Positions 26,802-35,857 of a stretch of 64,000 nt of DNA are shown piece by piece (the first letter of the stretch is position 1; each line of letters opens with the position of its first letter). The translations under genes were made by a program, and so were the position numbers. The DNA is from Dyadobacter alkalitolerans DSM 23607 (GTDB taxonomy: Bacteria; Bacteroidota; Bacteroidia; Cytophagales; Spirosomataceae). Under the pieces are notes generated by a model, which was not told where the DNA came from, did no database searches, and was given only the letters and a program-made list of their open reading frames with translations. The stretch covers positions 372,001-436,000 of the forward strand of contig NZ_AUAS01000005.1 in the NCBI RefSeq assembly GCF_000428845.1, in the 5' to 3' direction.

Positions 26802-28142
26802 TTAGCTTAAAACAATGTCTTTTTTCTTAGGATCCCAGCTCACGCGCTTGCCTGTATGAAGCGCCTGCGTGGCCATAATGTTCGCAACTGAGTGGTTGAA
26901 ACCAACACGCGCCGGCGCATTGCTTTCTTTACGGCTGCGGATACATTCCATCCAGTTACGCATGTGAAGCGAAGTCATCGGATCTCCGCCAGTGTTGGCG
27001 TCTGTTGCAATTTTATCGCCCGCTTTCAACGACATTTCCGTCAGCAAGTTGGCTTCCATGCCCATTCCTTTGGCATCTTTTGCTTTCAAACCGCCTTCGG
27101 GAGTGATCTTGTTCGTGTCCAGATTGATCATTCCACCATTGGAATAATAGTATTCCTTCACGCCGCCTGCTTCGTTATTGAAACGGGACGAATAGATCAC
27201 CTGGAAGCCTTTTTCTTTGTTGTCAAACGGGCCATATTCAAAAGCAGCACTGAATGTATCCACATTCGTACGGCCATCTTTCCAGGTATAAACACCACCA
27301 TTGGCTACGACATTCCGTGGCGCGTCGAGTCCTGAGAACCAGTGCACTGTATCAATCTGGTGAGCCATCCATTGTCCTGGAATCCCAGAAGAATATGGAT
27401 AAAACAAGCGGAATTCAAGGTAGAAGCGTGGGTTCCATGCCACTTTCGGACGGTTCATCAGGAAGCGGTCCCAGTCTGTATCTTCTTTTCTGATTTGGGA
27501 AACCAGCTCCTTACGTCTCCACCGACCAGGCTGGTTTACATTCCAGGTCATTTCAACCGTGGTAATATCACCGAATTTGCCTGATTTAATGTATTCATAA
27601 GCAGCCCAATAGTTAGGCGCACTGCGACGCTGTGAACCCACCTGCACAATTTGCTTGGACGCTTCAACAGCCTTTAAAGCAATTTTTGCATCTTCCAATG
27701 TTTCGGCAAATGGTTTCTCCACATACACATCGCGGCCTGATTTCACGGCTTCCGCACAATGCAATGCATGCTGGAAATCCGCGGTGCTGATGATGACCGC
27801 ATCTACATCTTTACGACCCAGCAGTTCTTCGTTGTTTCTTGCTTTTGCAAATTCTGCAGATGCATAAGGCTTTCCTTTCATAAACGCCTCAGCTTCATCA
27901 CGGCGGCGGTTCCAAAGGTCGGATACGCCCATAAACTCAAAGTTTAGTTCTTTCGCATGATCAGAAAAGCTTGGGGCAAGTGAGCTGCGAAAACGATCGG
28001 AAAAACCAATAATCCCCACACGTACGCGATCATTCGCGCCCAAAATTTTCCGGTAACTTGCTGCGCTAAAAGCATTTGAGCCAACCGCAACACCCGCCGA
28101 AGCCAGCGCTGCATTTTTTATAAAATCCCTTCTGCTTGTCAT
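26802..28142 (-). CDS. Tat-exported Gfo/Idh/MocA-family oxidoreductase
   Basis: NAD(P)-type oxidoreductase of 446 residues with a twin-arginine signal (MTSRRDFIKNAALASAG), so it is probably exported with bound cofactor. The Rossmann fold begins VRVGIIGFSDRF; the catalytic-lysine motif is DVYVEKPFAETLEDAKIAL, and the dimerising sheet domain holds QWMAHQIDTVHWFSGLDAPRNVVANGG with the conserved His residues. In this family exported members oxidise glycosides at C3 or exchange hydride between sugars using tightly bound NAD. It lies between the DUF1080 gene upstream and DUF6807 downstream. That context suggests formation of 3-keto glycosides for the DUF1080 protein. Confidence 0.88.
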   Translation of the reverse strand: MTSRRDFIKNAALASAGVAVGSNAFSAASYRKILGANDRVRVGIIGFSDRFRSSLAPSFSDHAKELNFEFMGVSDLWNRRRDEAEAFMKGKPYASAEFAKARNNEELLGRKDVDAVIISTADFQHALHCAEAVKSGRDVYVEKPFAETLEDAKIALKAVEASKQIVQVGSQRRSAPNYWAAYEYIKSGKFGDITTVEMTWNVNQPGRWRRKELVSQIRKEDTDWDRFLMNRPKVAWNPRFYLEFRLFYPYSSGIPGQWMAHQIDTVHWFSGLDAPRNVVANGGVYTWKDGRTNVDTFSAAFEYGPFDNKEKGFQVIYSSRFNNEAGGVKEYYYSNGGMINLDTNKITPEGGLKAKDAKGMGMEANLLTEMSLKAGDKIATDANTGGDPMTSLHMRNWMECIRSRKESNAPARVGFNHSVANIMATQALHTGKRVSWDPKKKDIVLS

Positions 28143-28265
28143 GATATTGATCTTAAAAAGTTAATTTTCAGTTAATGTGCCGCGAGTTTGGCGGGCAATC
28201 AGTTGTAAAAAACCTATGGACTTTTATCTACTCTTGAAAAATATTCTTTTTTAAACCGGAGCGCT

Positions 28266-29633
28266 TTATTTGGTCTCCTTAATTTTCAAACTACGGAACG
28301 AAACATTGTCGCCATGATCCTGCAAAAGCAGATTTCCTTGCTGGGACAAGCCAAATCCTTCGAAACCTTTGAACTTGGATTCAGCCACAAAATCCTTGAA
28401 CTGCTGCGAACCACGCACGTATTCCACCACTTTGTAACCGTTCAAAAAGTGCTGAACCGTTCCGTCCTTCTGCACTACAATCCTTCCGTGGTTCCATTCT
28501 CCGATCTTTTTCACAGCATTTCTTGGTCTGTCGGCAGGAATTACATCGTAGAACGAAGCGATAGTACGGTTCCCGTTTTTGCCCAATTTTGCATCCGGGT
28601 GTTTTTCGTCGTCCAGCACTTGATATTCACAACCAATGCCCGACTTTCCACCTGAATTGAATTTTTGGTCTACAAAGTATTTTACTCCGCTGTTAGCGCC
28701 CTCAGTAAGTTTGAAATCAAATTCAAACTCGAATGCTGGGCCGTATAATTTTTTGGTAACAATATCATTTCCTGTTTCAGAACCGTCTGATTTTGAGATT
28801 GTAATCGTTCCGTCTGCATAGTTCCAGCGTTTTGAAGGAAAATCCGTCCCGCCGTAAGAGCGCCATTGATCCGCGGTTTTTCCATCATAAAGCAATGAAT
28901 AACCCTGCGCTTTTTCCGCATCATTCAGGGAATTAGGGATCAGGTTTACAATGCGGATGTTAGCTGCCGGACTCGGTTTAAGATTCGTTGTTTTGATCCT
29001 TACATTTTTCCAGCTTACCTGTGTTCCTTCCAGATCTTTGCTGCTAATGGCGTGCACTTGCAGGCAGATGAATCCGCTCGGCGTCATGTCGTCAATCACG
29101 TGAGCAACCGGAACGCCGTTCAGGAATGTGCGTATTGAAGTTCCGATGGCTTCAATGCGGTATTTGTTCCAGGCGTCTTTTTTAAATGCTTTTTTTGCCT
29201 CCGGGTTCAAATCCAGCGGATATAGCCAGCCGCGGCGTGCTTCGTCATAAAGTCCGGCAGAGTAAGCGCGGTCGCTCGGGTCGATTTCAACCTGGTATCC
29301 ATGCACACGACCGTTTTGATATTCTGGTTTTGACAAGCTTCTGATCTGAATGCCGGAGTTCAGCTTGTTATCCACTTTCACATCACATTCAAATATGAAA
29401 TCACCGTAATCCTTCTCAGTTGTAAGGAAAGAATTGGGCGTATCGCTGACAGACGTTCCTACGATGGCGCCGTCTTTTACTTCATATTTAGCTTTTCCAT
29501 TCAGTTGCTTCCAGCCGGTAAGGTCTTTTCCGTTGAAAAGATTCTCCCATCCGTCTTTTGATTTTTGCGCATTCGCCAATGTCAGGGTGACCAAAAGAAG
29601 TAAAATGGTCAGCGGTAATCTTTGTTTTTTCAT
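28266..29633 (-). CDS. Tandem DUF1080 (3-keto-disaccharide hydrolase family) protein, exported
   Basis: Protein of 455 residues with a Sec signal peptide (LLLVTLTLANAQ) and two concanavalin-like DUF1080 domains: one at ~28-215 (WENLFNGKDLTGWKQLNG, DFIFECDVKVDNKLNSGIQIRS, VHGYQVEIDPSDRAYSAGLYDEARRGWL) and one at ~240-453 (GYSLLYDGKTADQWRSYGG, FEFEFDFKLTEGANSGVKYFV, GCEYQVLDDEKHPDA). Members of this Pfam family cleave 3-keto-glycosides, probably by elimination. The gene precedes a Tat-exported oxidoreductase that could make such substrates. Which of the two domains is catalytic cannot be told by eye. Confidence 0.87.
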   Translation of the reverse strand: MKKQRLPLTILLLLVTLTLANAQKSKDGWENLFNGKDLTGWKQLNGKAKYEVKDGAIVGTSVSDTPNSFLTTEKDYGDFIFECDVKVDNKLNSGIQIRSLSKPEYQNGRVHGYQVEIDPSDRAYSAGLYDEARRGWLYPLDLNPEAKKAFKKDAWNKYRIEAIGTSIRTFLNGVPVAHVIDDMTPSGFICLQVHAISSKDLEGTQVSWKNVRIKTTNLKPSPAANIRIVNLIPNSLNDAEKAQGYSLLYDGKTADQWRSYGGTDFPSKRWNYADGTITISKSDGSETGNDIVTKKLYGPAFEFEFDFKLTEGANSGVKYFVDQKFNSGGKSGIGCEYQVLDDEKHPDAKLGKNGNRTIASFYDVIPADRPRNAVKKIGEWNHGRIVVQKDGTVQHFLNGYKVVEYVRGSQQFKDFVAESKFKGFEGFGLSQQGNLLLQDHGDNVSFRSLKIKETK

Positions 29634-29741
29634 TTTAAAGGAACTCTGTTTAATAAATGACCTAAGTAACGGACTAAAATGGACTTCCGTACATTATCAA
29701 TGTAACGATATTTTGCATACGCTACCCTTACTTTTTAACAA

Positions 29742-29792
29742 ACATTCCCATCAAGTCAAAGGACTTTAAATCCTCTGACATGATGGGAATGT
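29742..29792. repeat. Long hairpin between susD and the DUF1080 gene
   Basis: Perfect 12-bp outer stem ACATTCCCATCA / TGATGGGAATGT, then an inner stem GTCAAAGGA / TCCTCTGAC with one imperfect pair, closing on CTTTAAA. No T-run follows on the minus strand (the continuation reads TTGTTAAAAAG), so a simple terminator is doubtful. A processing or transcript-stabilising hairpin at the 3' end of susCD mRNA is as likely. Confidence 0.6.
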
Positions 29793-29817
29793 GCATCTTC
29801 AAAAATTCGATTCAATA

Positions 29818-31479
29818 TCAATAGCCCGGGTTTTGCGGGAATGCTGTGGCACCGCCTTCCGTTCTGTCGATCTGTGTCTGTGGGATTGGACGCAGCAAGT
29901 GGATCGCTTTTACGTTGGGAGCCGCCTGCGGGTTGTATTTCTGAACCCTTTCAACCAGGTTACCCCAGCGTTTCAGGTCCATCCAGCGGATTTGCTCTCC
30001 AAGTAACTCACGTCCACGCTCTTCCATCAGCATTTCCATGTTCATATCTGCCTGCTTGATCTCCATAGCGGTTGCTTTGCCGGGAAATGCAGCACGGCGA
30101 CGTACCATATTAATTGCTTCCGTGGCTTCTTTCACCTTGCCTGTCAGCAATTGCGCCTCGGCGAGCAACAAATAAGTGTCTGCCAAACGGAAACACATGA
30201 AATCGCGGCTTCCCTGCTCGTAAGTACGGTCTGGGCGAAGGGGATCAAGGAATTTTCTGTTCACAGGGAATAATGCTTCATCGTAACGACTTGGCACCAG
30301 CACCTGATAGGGCTTTTTCGCACGCTCTGCCAAAGGCATTTCATAGCCAGGAATGAAAATTGCCGTATCCCCTGCTTTGAATGTTACTTCCGTTTTCGAG
30401 TTGTCAAATACGTTTGTAAACTTGCCCGGGTTGTTAGCAAGCCATGTGTCCTTAAAGGTCTTCTTGTAACGTGAATCATTCACACGGTCTGCAAAAACGG
30501 TTTCCAGACAGTATTTCGTCGGACGCATGCGCTTGAAAGGACGACCATTCAAAATATCCCGCACCATGCCGGCCTGCACGTCATATTGCATTCCGAAGTA
30601 AAGGTGCAAGCTGTTTCCGGTGCCATTTGTCAACGGGTCCTGGGTGAACTGAACTGCAAACACAACTTCATCGTGAATCTGATTGGCCTGGTCAAAAACA
30701 CTTGCGAAATCTGGTAACAGCTTGAATGTGTAGTTATTAATTACATTGGAGGCATACGTTGCTGCTTTGGAATAATCGTCTGCTGCTTTGGAAGTTGAAT
30801 TGCCTTTTGCCAAAAATACTCTGGCAAGCAAATGCTCCGCCGCAGGCTTTGTGGCGCGACCGTAATCAGTGGCTTTCGATTTTGCTTCAAGGTCCGGCAA
30901 AGCGGACTCCAGGTCAGAAATGATTTGCTTGTAAATTTCTGATTCAGTCGCGCGGGAAGTTTTCTTGGTTGGCAAAATGGTTTCAGTCAACCGCAGATCG
31001 ACCGGGCCATATTGCTGCATCAAAAGGAAATAATAATGCGCACGCAGGAATTTCATTTCAGCAACACGCGCTTTTTTGATCGCATCGGGAACAGTGGCAG
31101 CTGGCGCCCGTTCGATCACCGCATTACAAACATTGATCCCGCGATAAGTTTCATCCCAAATGGTGGCCAGGTAATCCACAGTTGGCTGCAGCTGGGCATC
31201 ATAAAAGTGAAAACCCTTGTAACCACCGTCCGCGCCCGTCGCATAAAGGTCTGTGCCGAATTCAGTCATGGTAATGCCTTGCTGCGTTCCGTAATAGTTT
31301 CGCAGAGAAGAATAGGCCGATTTGGCAGCGTCTTCAAAACCTTTCGGTGTATTAATGTAGTCATTGCCGATGCTGGAAATGACCTCTTCTTCCAGCAGGT
31401 CGCTGCACGACTGGCCCATGAGCATCAACGCCATTAAGCCAATGTATTTGTATGATTTTTTGATGTATTTGAATGTCAT
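29818..31479 (-). CDS. SusD/RagB-family nutrient-binding lipoprotein
   Basis: Surface substrate-binding partner of the adjoining SusC, 553 residues from the ATG at 31479. That start gives a lipoprotein signal MTFKYIKKSYKYIGLMALML ending at MGQSC; the frame runs upstream to 31518, but that would bury the signal. Typical SusD segments: GFEDAAKSAYSSLRNYYG, EMKFLRAHYYFLLMQQYGPV, EHLLARVFLAKGNS, FRLADTYLLLAEAQLLTGKVKEATEAINMVR and LMEERGRELLGEQIRWMDLKRWG, ending LLRPIPQTQIDRT. The gap to the susC stop is 41 bases. Downstream sugar enzymes suggest a glycoside substrate, though its identity is open. Confidence 0.95.
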   Translation of the reverse strand: MTFKYIKKSYKYIGLMALMLMGQSCSDLLEEEVISSIGNDYINTPKGFEDAAKSAYSSLRNYYGTQQGITMTEFGTDLYATGADGGYKGFHFYDAQLQPTVDYLATIWDETYRGINVCNAVIERAPAATVPDAIKKARVAEMKFLRAHYYFLLMQQYGPVDLRLTETILPTKKTSRATESEIYKQIISDLESALPDLEAKSKATDYGRATKPAAEHLLARVFLAKGNSTSKAADDYSKAATYASNVINNYTFKLLPDFASVFDQANQIHDEVVFAVQFTQDPLTNGTGNSLHLYFGMQYDVQAGMVRDILNGRPFKRMRPTKYCLETVFADRVNDSRYKKTFKDTWLANNPGKFTNVFDNSKTEVTFKAGDTAIFIPGYEMPLAERAKKPYQVLVPSRYDEALFPVNRKFLDPLRPDRTYEQGSRDFMCFRLADTYLLLAEAQLLTGKVKEATEAINMVRRRAAFPGKATAMEIKQADMNMEMLMEERGRELLGEQIRWMDLKRWGNLVERVQKYNPQAAPNVKAIHLLRPIPQTQIDRTEGGATAFPQNPGY

Positions 31480-31520
31480 TTTTGTCAATATTAAATGTTT
31501 TACCAAACCTTTCAGCATGC

Positions 31521-34500
31521 TCAGAACTTCACATTAAGTCCGATCGTGGATACGCGCGTAGCCGGCGTTACACCTGATCCGATGGTTGTCTCTGAGGTTT
31601 CAGGATCCACACCATTGTATTTGGAGCGATATTTCGACCAGATCTTTGGCTGCTGGATACTTGCAAACAAGCGAAGCGATTCCAGACCCAGTTTCTTGGT
31701 CAGATTATTAGTGAAAGTGTAACCGAAGTTGATGTTACGGATTTTCACAAACGAGCCATCGTAATAGATAATCGCCTGATTGTTAACCGGGAACTCCTGG
31801 TCTTTGTTTGGCTGAGGGAATTCGTTGGTTGGATTGTTTGGCGTCCAGTAATCCACATACATTTGCTGATAACGGCCAGCCAATGCATTGTTATCGCGGT
31901 GGAACCCGCTGATGATCATCTGGCCTTGTCTTGCGTAGATGAAGAAAGAAAGGTCAAACCCTTTGAAATTGAAACGGTTGGTAATACCACCACTCCAATC
32001 CGGCACATCTGAACCCAACTTTTGACGGTCATCTGCATTGATCTTACCATCTGGCTGTCCGGTCAACTGTCCGTCCGCGCCGCGGCCATTCACGTCGGCA
32101 ACTTTAATTTGCCCTACACGGCTTCCGTAAGATTTAGCTGCATCCGCTTCGTTTGTCTGCCAGATCCCCGCTTTTTTGTAATCAAAAAACTCAGACAACG
32201 GATAGCCGATAAACCATTTGTTACCCAAATCATCCACCGCACCATTATAAAGCGAAATGATCTCTTCGGTGTTTTTGGTGAACTGGAAATCCGTAGTCCA
32301 TTTAAAACCGTTTTTAGCATTCACGTTAATGGTAGAAACGCCCAGCTCAATTCCGCGGTTGCGCGTTTCACCTACGTTACGTGTCACAGCATTGAATCCG
32401 ATAGAAGCAGGCAGCTGATCGGAAAGCAGCAAGTCGGTTGTATTGGTTTCATAAAGTTCAAGAGATCCCTGAACGCGTCCTTTGATAAAACTGAAATCGA
32501 TACCCACGTTCTTGGTTGCAGAAGATTCCCATCTCAAATCAGGGTTACCGATTGTATTCGGGCGATATCCGTAAGCAGGCGTGTTATCCCAGGCATAAAT
32601 GGTCCGGCCCAGCAATCCTTGCGTTTGATAAGGTGCCACACCCTGGTTACCCACAGAACCGTAGCTTACCCGAAGTTTCAGAAGATCAAGCCACGAGACA
32701 CTTTTCATGAAAGGCTCATTTGAAATATTCCATCCCAAAGCGACGCCCGGGAATGTTCCGTATTTTGTGTTCTCTCCAAATCGGCTGGAACCATCACGAC
32801 GAGCGGTTACAGTTACCAGATATTTGTCCGCATAATCATAGTTGATACGCGCCATGTAAGAGTTCAATGTCCACGGAATCAGCACGCTACCTACGCCCAA
32901 CACTGCATTGGCATTACCCACATTGTAAAACTGCTGCGTTTCAGCCGGCACACCCTGAACTGAGATTGTATTAGCCTCGAAATTCTCACGCTGCACCGAG
33001 TGAAGCGCCGTAATGCCCAAATTGTGTTTTGCCGCGAATGTTTTGTTATAGGTAACAATGTTTTCCAATGTCCAGTTGAAGCCGTACTGGTTGTAAAGGG
33101 AGGCTTGCGGGTCACCACCTTTTCTCGCATTAGTCTGCGCACCGATAAAGCGTCCGCCGCGTTCAACTGCGAAGTCAGGACCGAAATTGATCCGGTATTT
33201 CAAACCTTCGATGATCTTCACTTCTGTATAAATGCTATTGAAGATCCTGTATTTTTTGCGTTCATCTACCTGAGCGCCAGGAACGATTTCAGCCAGCGGG
33301 TTGGTCAGAAGCGCATCGTTGGTTGGCGCAAAGATGATCTTCCCTTCATCATCATATGCTCGTCCCAGCGGGTTTTGGTTTAATGTAAATCCGTAAGGGT
33401 TCAAATCTTTACCATTTCTTACAGAATACATCAGGTAAGAAGATATCCCCACTTTCACGCGGCTGTTGATGTTATGGTCAATGTTGGCGCGCAGAGAAGT
33501 TCTTGTGTAATCCAGTCCTTCCGAAATCCCCTTATCCCTGAAAAACCCGCCGGAAATGTAGAATTGCGTTTTTTCGTTTCCGCCCTGCACCCCTACTGAA
33601 TGGTTTTGCTGGAAACCCTGACGCAGGATCATATCCTGATAATCTGTCGTACGGTTTTTCGCAATCCCGTCCAGTTCAACGGCTTCAAATAACTTGGAAT
33701 CCGCAAAGGCATCCACCTGCCCCGAAGGAACCGGATTGCCATTCGCATCCTTGTAAATGCTTCCGGATGCAATGCCACGGCGCGACTCGCGCATGTATTC
33801 TGCAAATTCAGGCCCTGAGAAAAGACGGATTTTGTCCAGCGCGTCCGTTACACCTACATACGTGTCGTAACTAACAGTGGTTTTGCCTTTTGTAGACTCT
33901 CCTCTTTTCGTTGTGATCAGGACAACGCCGTTGGCACCTCTCGCACCATAAATGGCCGTTGCCGTCGCATCTTTCAGGATTTCCATAGATGCCACATCAT
34001 TCGGGTTCATGTCCTCATAACCGCCCGATACAAAATCAAACGGGCGAACAGACATTAATTCGTTCCGGTCCCCTGCCAATGGAATTCCATCTACAACATA
34101 TAATGGATTGTTACCGGCATTGAATGAACGTCGGCCGCGGATAAGCACCTTTGGCGTAGAGCCAGGCTTACTTCCCGACTGGGAAACGTCCACCCCGGCC
34201 ACACGACCCTGCATGGCCTGGCCAATGTTGGTAATAGGCATTTCGCTGATCTGTTTGGCTGAAACAGATGAAATTGCTCCGGTTGTCTGGCTCTTTTTCT
34301 GGCTACCATAACCCACAACCACAACCTCCGAAAGCGCTTTCATATCGGACTCCAACTTAATGTCGACGACACTTTTAGCGCCTACTGCAACTTCCTGAGT
34401 AATAAATCCAACCGATGAAAACACGAGCACGGCACCATTGTCGGGCACATCAATTTTAAAATTCCCGTCTGCATCTGTGTTTGTTCCGCTTCTGCTGCCT

Positions 34501-34709
34501 TTCAATACAACCGACACCCCGGGGATTGGCGTATTATCTTCTGATGAGGTGATTTTTCCGGAAACACTTTTGTCGATGGAAAAAACATGGGTTACGTTAG
34601 GCCGGTTCAGTGAAAATGCCTCGGCTGTGATGCCCGACACCATCATCGCTGCCATGGTCAGACGCAGGGCGCTTTGACCAGTACTGGTAAATTTTCTTTT
34701 CATACGCAT
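31521..34709 (-). CDS. SusC/RagA-family TonB-dependent outer-membrane transporter
   Basis: Complete 1062-residue SusC-type importer. It has an N-terminal signal region (MKRKFTSTGQSALRLTMAAMM..), a carboxypeptidase-like regulatory domain (ISGKITSSEDNTPIPGVSVVLKG, residues ~48-120), a TonB box (LSEVVVVGYGSQKK), a plug with MEILKDATATAIYGARGANGVVLITTKRG, and a 22-strand-type barrel ending TIGLNVKF. No STN domain is present, so it should not signal through FecR. Two ATG codons (34709, 34703) could start it. It heads the minus-strand saccharide locus with susD, DUF1080 and the oxidoreductase. Confidence 0.95.
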   Translation of the reverse strand: MRMKRKFTSTGQSALRLTMAAMMVSGITAEAFSLNRPNVTHVFSIDKSVSGKITSSEDNTPIPGVSVVLKGSRSGTNTDADGNFKIDVPDNGAVLVFSSVGFITQEVAVGAKSVVDIKLESDMKALSEVVVVGYGSQKKSQTTGAISSVSAKQISEMPITNIGQAMQGRVAGVDVSQSGSKPGSTPKVLIRGRRSFNAGNNPLYVVDGIPLAGDRNELMSVRPFDFVSGGYEDMNPNDVASMEILKDATATAIYGARGANGVVLITTKRGESTKGKTTVSYDTYVGVTDALDKIRLFSGPEFAEYMRESRRGIASGSIYKDANGNPVPSGQVDAFADSKLFEAVELDGIAKNRTTDYQDMILRQGFQQNHSVGVQGGNEKTQFYISGGFFRDKGISEGLDYTRTSLRANIDHNINSRVKVGISSYLMYSVRNGKDLNPYGFTLNQNPLGRAYDDEGKIIFAPTNDALLTNPLAEIVPGAQVDERKKYRIFNSIYTEVKIIEGLKYRINFGPDFAVERGGRFIGAQTNARKGGDPQASLYNQYGFNWTLENIVTYNKTFAAKHNLGITALHSVQRENFEANTISVQGVPAETQQFYNVGNANAVLGVGSVLIPWTLNSYMARINYDYADKYLVTVTARRDGSSRFGENTKYGTFPGVALGWNISNEPFMKSVSWLDLLKLRVSYGSVGNQGVAPYQTQGLLGRTIYAWDNTPAYGYRPNTIGNPDLRWESSATKNVGIDFSFIKGRVQGSLELYETNTTDLLLSDQLPASIGFNAVTRNVGETRNRGIELGVSTINVNAKNGFKWTTDFQFTKNTEEIISLYNGAVDDLGNKWFIGYPLSEFFDYKKAGIWQTNEADAAKSYGSRVGQIKVADVNGRGADGQLTGQPDGKINADDRQKLGSDVPDWSGGITNRFNFKGFDLSFFIYARQGQMIISGFHRDNNALAGRYQQMYVDYWTPNNPTNEFPQPNKDQEFPVNNQAIIYYDGSFVKIRNINFGYTFTNNLTKKLGLESLRLFASIQQPKIWSKYRSKYNGVDPETSETTIGSGVTPATRVSTIGLNVKF

Positions 34710-34930
34710 GGATTGGTGATTGATAAAGTTCTGACTGCTTACTGCTTGACGAGGTTTTTCAAGCTTACCCCGATAAAAAATTATATTTATTATAAAAAAA
34801 GTTTTAGTGTATATTACCAGTTACACTTTTTCGGTGACATAAGGCAAAAATGGAAGCTGATGATGGAAGTGTTGAGAAAAGGTTACCGCAATTTGTAAGC
34901 TGTTTTAGAACAATTCCGATAACAACATTT

Positions 34931-34949
34931 ATTGTACATAAAGTACAAT
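34931..34949. promoter_or_regulatory. Inverted repeat, candidate operator upstream of susC
   Basis: Perfect ATTGTAC-ATAAA-GTACAAT, 7-bp arms with a 5-base spacer, 222 bp upstream of the susC start. Dimeric regulators bind sites of this size; the protein is unknown. Confidence 0.4.
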
Positions 34950-35016
34950 TTCAAATGCGGAATTGAGAATAGCGATAAGCGCCTTAACGCGGAAGTAAAA
35001 GCAGATTTTTATTTAT

Positions 35017-35039
35017 GCAAACGTTATCGGGAACGTTGC
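35017..35039. promoter_or_regulatory. Inverted repeat with two AACGTT cores, candidate LacI-type operator
   Basis: GCAAACGTT-ATCGGG-AACGTTGC: imperfect symmetry, and each arm contains the self-complementary AACGTT. It resembles the CAAACGTTTG palindrome at the iol promoter, so a LacI-family regulator could bind here, about 310 bp upstream of susC and 140 bp beyond the FecR-like stub. Confidence 0.4.
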
Positions 35040-35179
35040 CAGAATATTCAGTATCAAATATTTTATTGCAAAATATTACCAACCAGCTTCTCGGCGGGCC
35101 CAGATGCAGCGGTTTATGCACTACGAACTTAGCACTATACCAATATTATTTAATATAAATACCCCAAGTGATACGGGCA

Positions 35180-35569
35180 CTAATTTATTATAGAGAAGAA
35201 AAAGAAGGCAAGCAGAATGAGCAGTGCCATGGAGATTACACCAAGGATAATGTTACTTGATGCCACTGGTTTTTTAAGGGCACCGGCGCCTGCTTGTGCG
35301 GGATCACGCTCGGTAATGATGTCCAGCGAATTCCGGATCCTTCCCCAGATTGAATTTACCTCCTGGCTTGAAAGCGAATCAGGCTTCCAGTCGGACGCGA
35401 CCAACACGAGTTCCCTGGCTTTGGCGACTGTCTCTTTCATGGACGGATACTTCGTCATCCAGCCTTCCCAAAAAGTGCGGATAGGTGGATCATCGGGAAA
35501 CCGGACCCATCTTATGAATAGGTTTTCCATCGCTAACTCTTCCGCCGATAACTCCGAAAACGGTTTCAT
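35180..35569 (-). CDS. FecR-like cytoplasmic domain plus one membrane helix (anti-sigma stub)
   Basis: Protein of 129 residues starting MKPFSELSAEELAMENLFIRWV. Residues 10-60 (FIRWVRFPDDPPIRTFWEGWMTKYPSMKETVAKARELVL) resemble the N-terminal sigma-binding domain of Bacteroidota FecR proteins, which read W-x-FW..WL..HP..... A single hydrophobic segment (NIILGVISMALLILLAFFFFSII) forms the very C-terminus. The FecR sensor domain and the DUF4974 domain that normally follow the helix are absent. No sigma gene adjoins it. It may be a truncated remnant or a minimal membrane-tethered regulator. The start was chosen at the Met preceding the domain; the frame is open to 35662. Confidence 0.6.
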   Translation of the reverse strand: MKPFSELSAEELAMENLFIRWVRFPDDPPIRTFWEGWMTKYPSMKETVAKARELVLVASDWKPDSLSSQEVNSIWGRIRNSLDIITERDPAQAGAGALKKPVASSNIILGVISMALLILLAFFFFSIIN

Positions 35570-35810
35570 TTCAAGCACATTATTAATTCCAAAAGGCACA
35601 TTCCCTTTGTAACAAAAATCAAAAAATCCATTCGCAAAAACCCCTGCAAACAACAACATCACAGGATCAGTGAATTTTATAAATAAGAAAATCAGGATGG
35701 GTTTATACTCAAAACGGCTTTCTTAAAAGACTAAATGATGATCTCAGTTGTTATGAATTCTAATTTGACAGATGAGGATGACTGACGGGCAACTAAACGC
35801 AATTTTTCCG

Positions 35811-35818
35811 TACATTTG
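35811..35818 (+). promoter_or_regulatory. Candidate -7 promoter element of alaS
   Basis: TACATTTG, an exact TAnnTTTG match 39 bases upstream of the alaS ATG. A -33 TTTG is not evident. Confidence 0.45.
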
Positions 35819-35857
35819 CGGCCTGTTTCGTAGACTTTTAGGACCAAAATATATACA

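Larger units (their letters stand above)
34710..35179. other. 470-bp AT-rich non-coding region upstream of susC
   Basis: No gene of convincing composition is visible on either strand. The region must hold the susC promoter, but no exact TAnnTTTG element was found on the minus strand. It contains two inverted repeats (34931-34949 and 35017-35039), described separately. No sigma-factor or regulator gene adjoins susC. Confidence 0.5.

Noticed and set aside
32022..32723. Plus-strand open frame of 233 residues inside the minus-strand susC gene
   Set aside because: Opposite an unambiguous SusC barrel region, with no recognisable motif.
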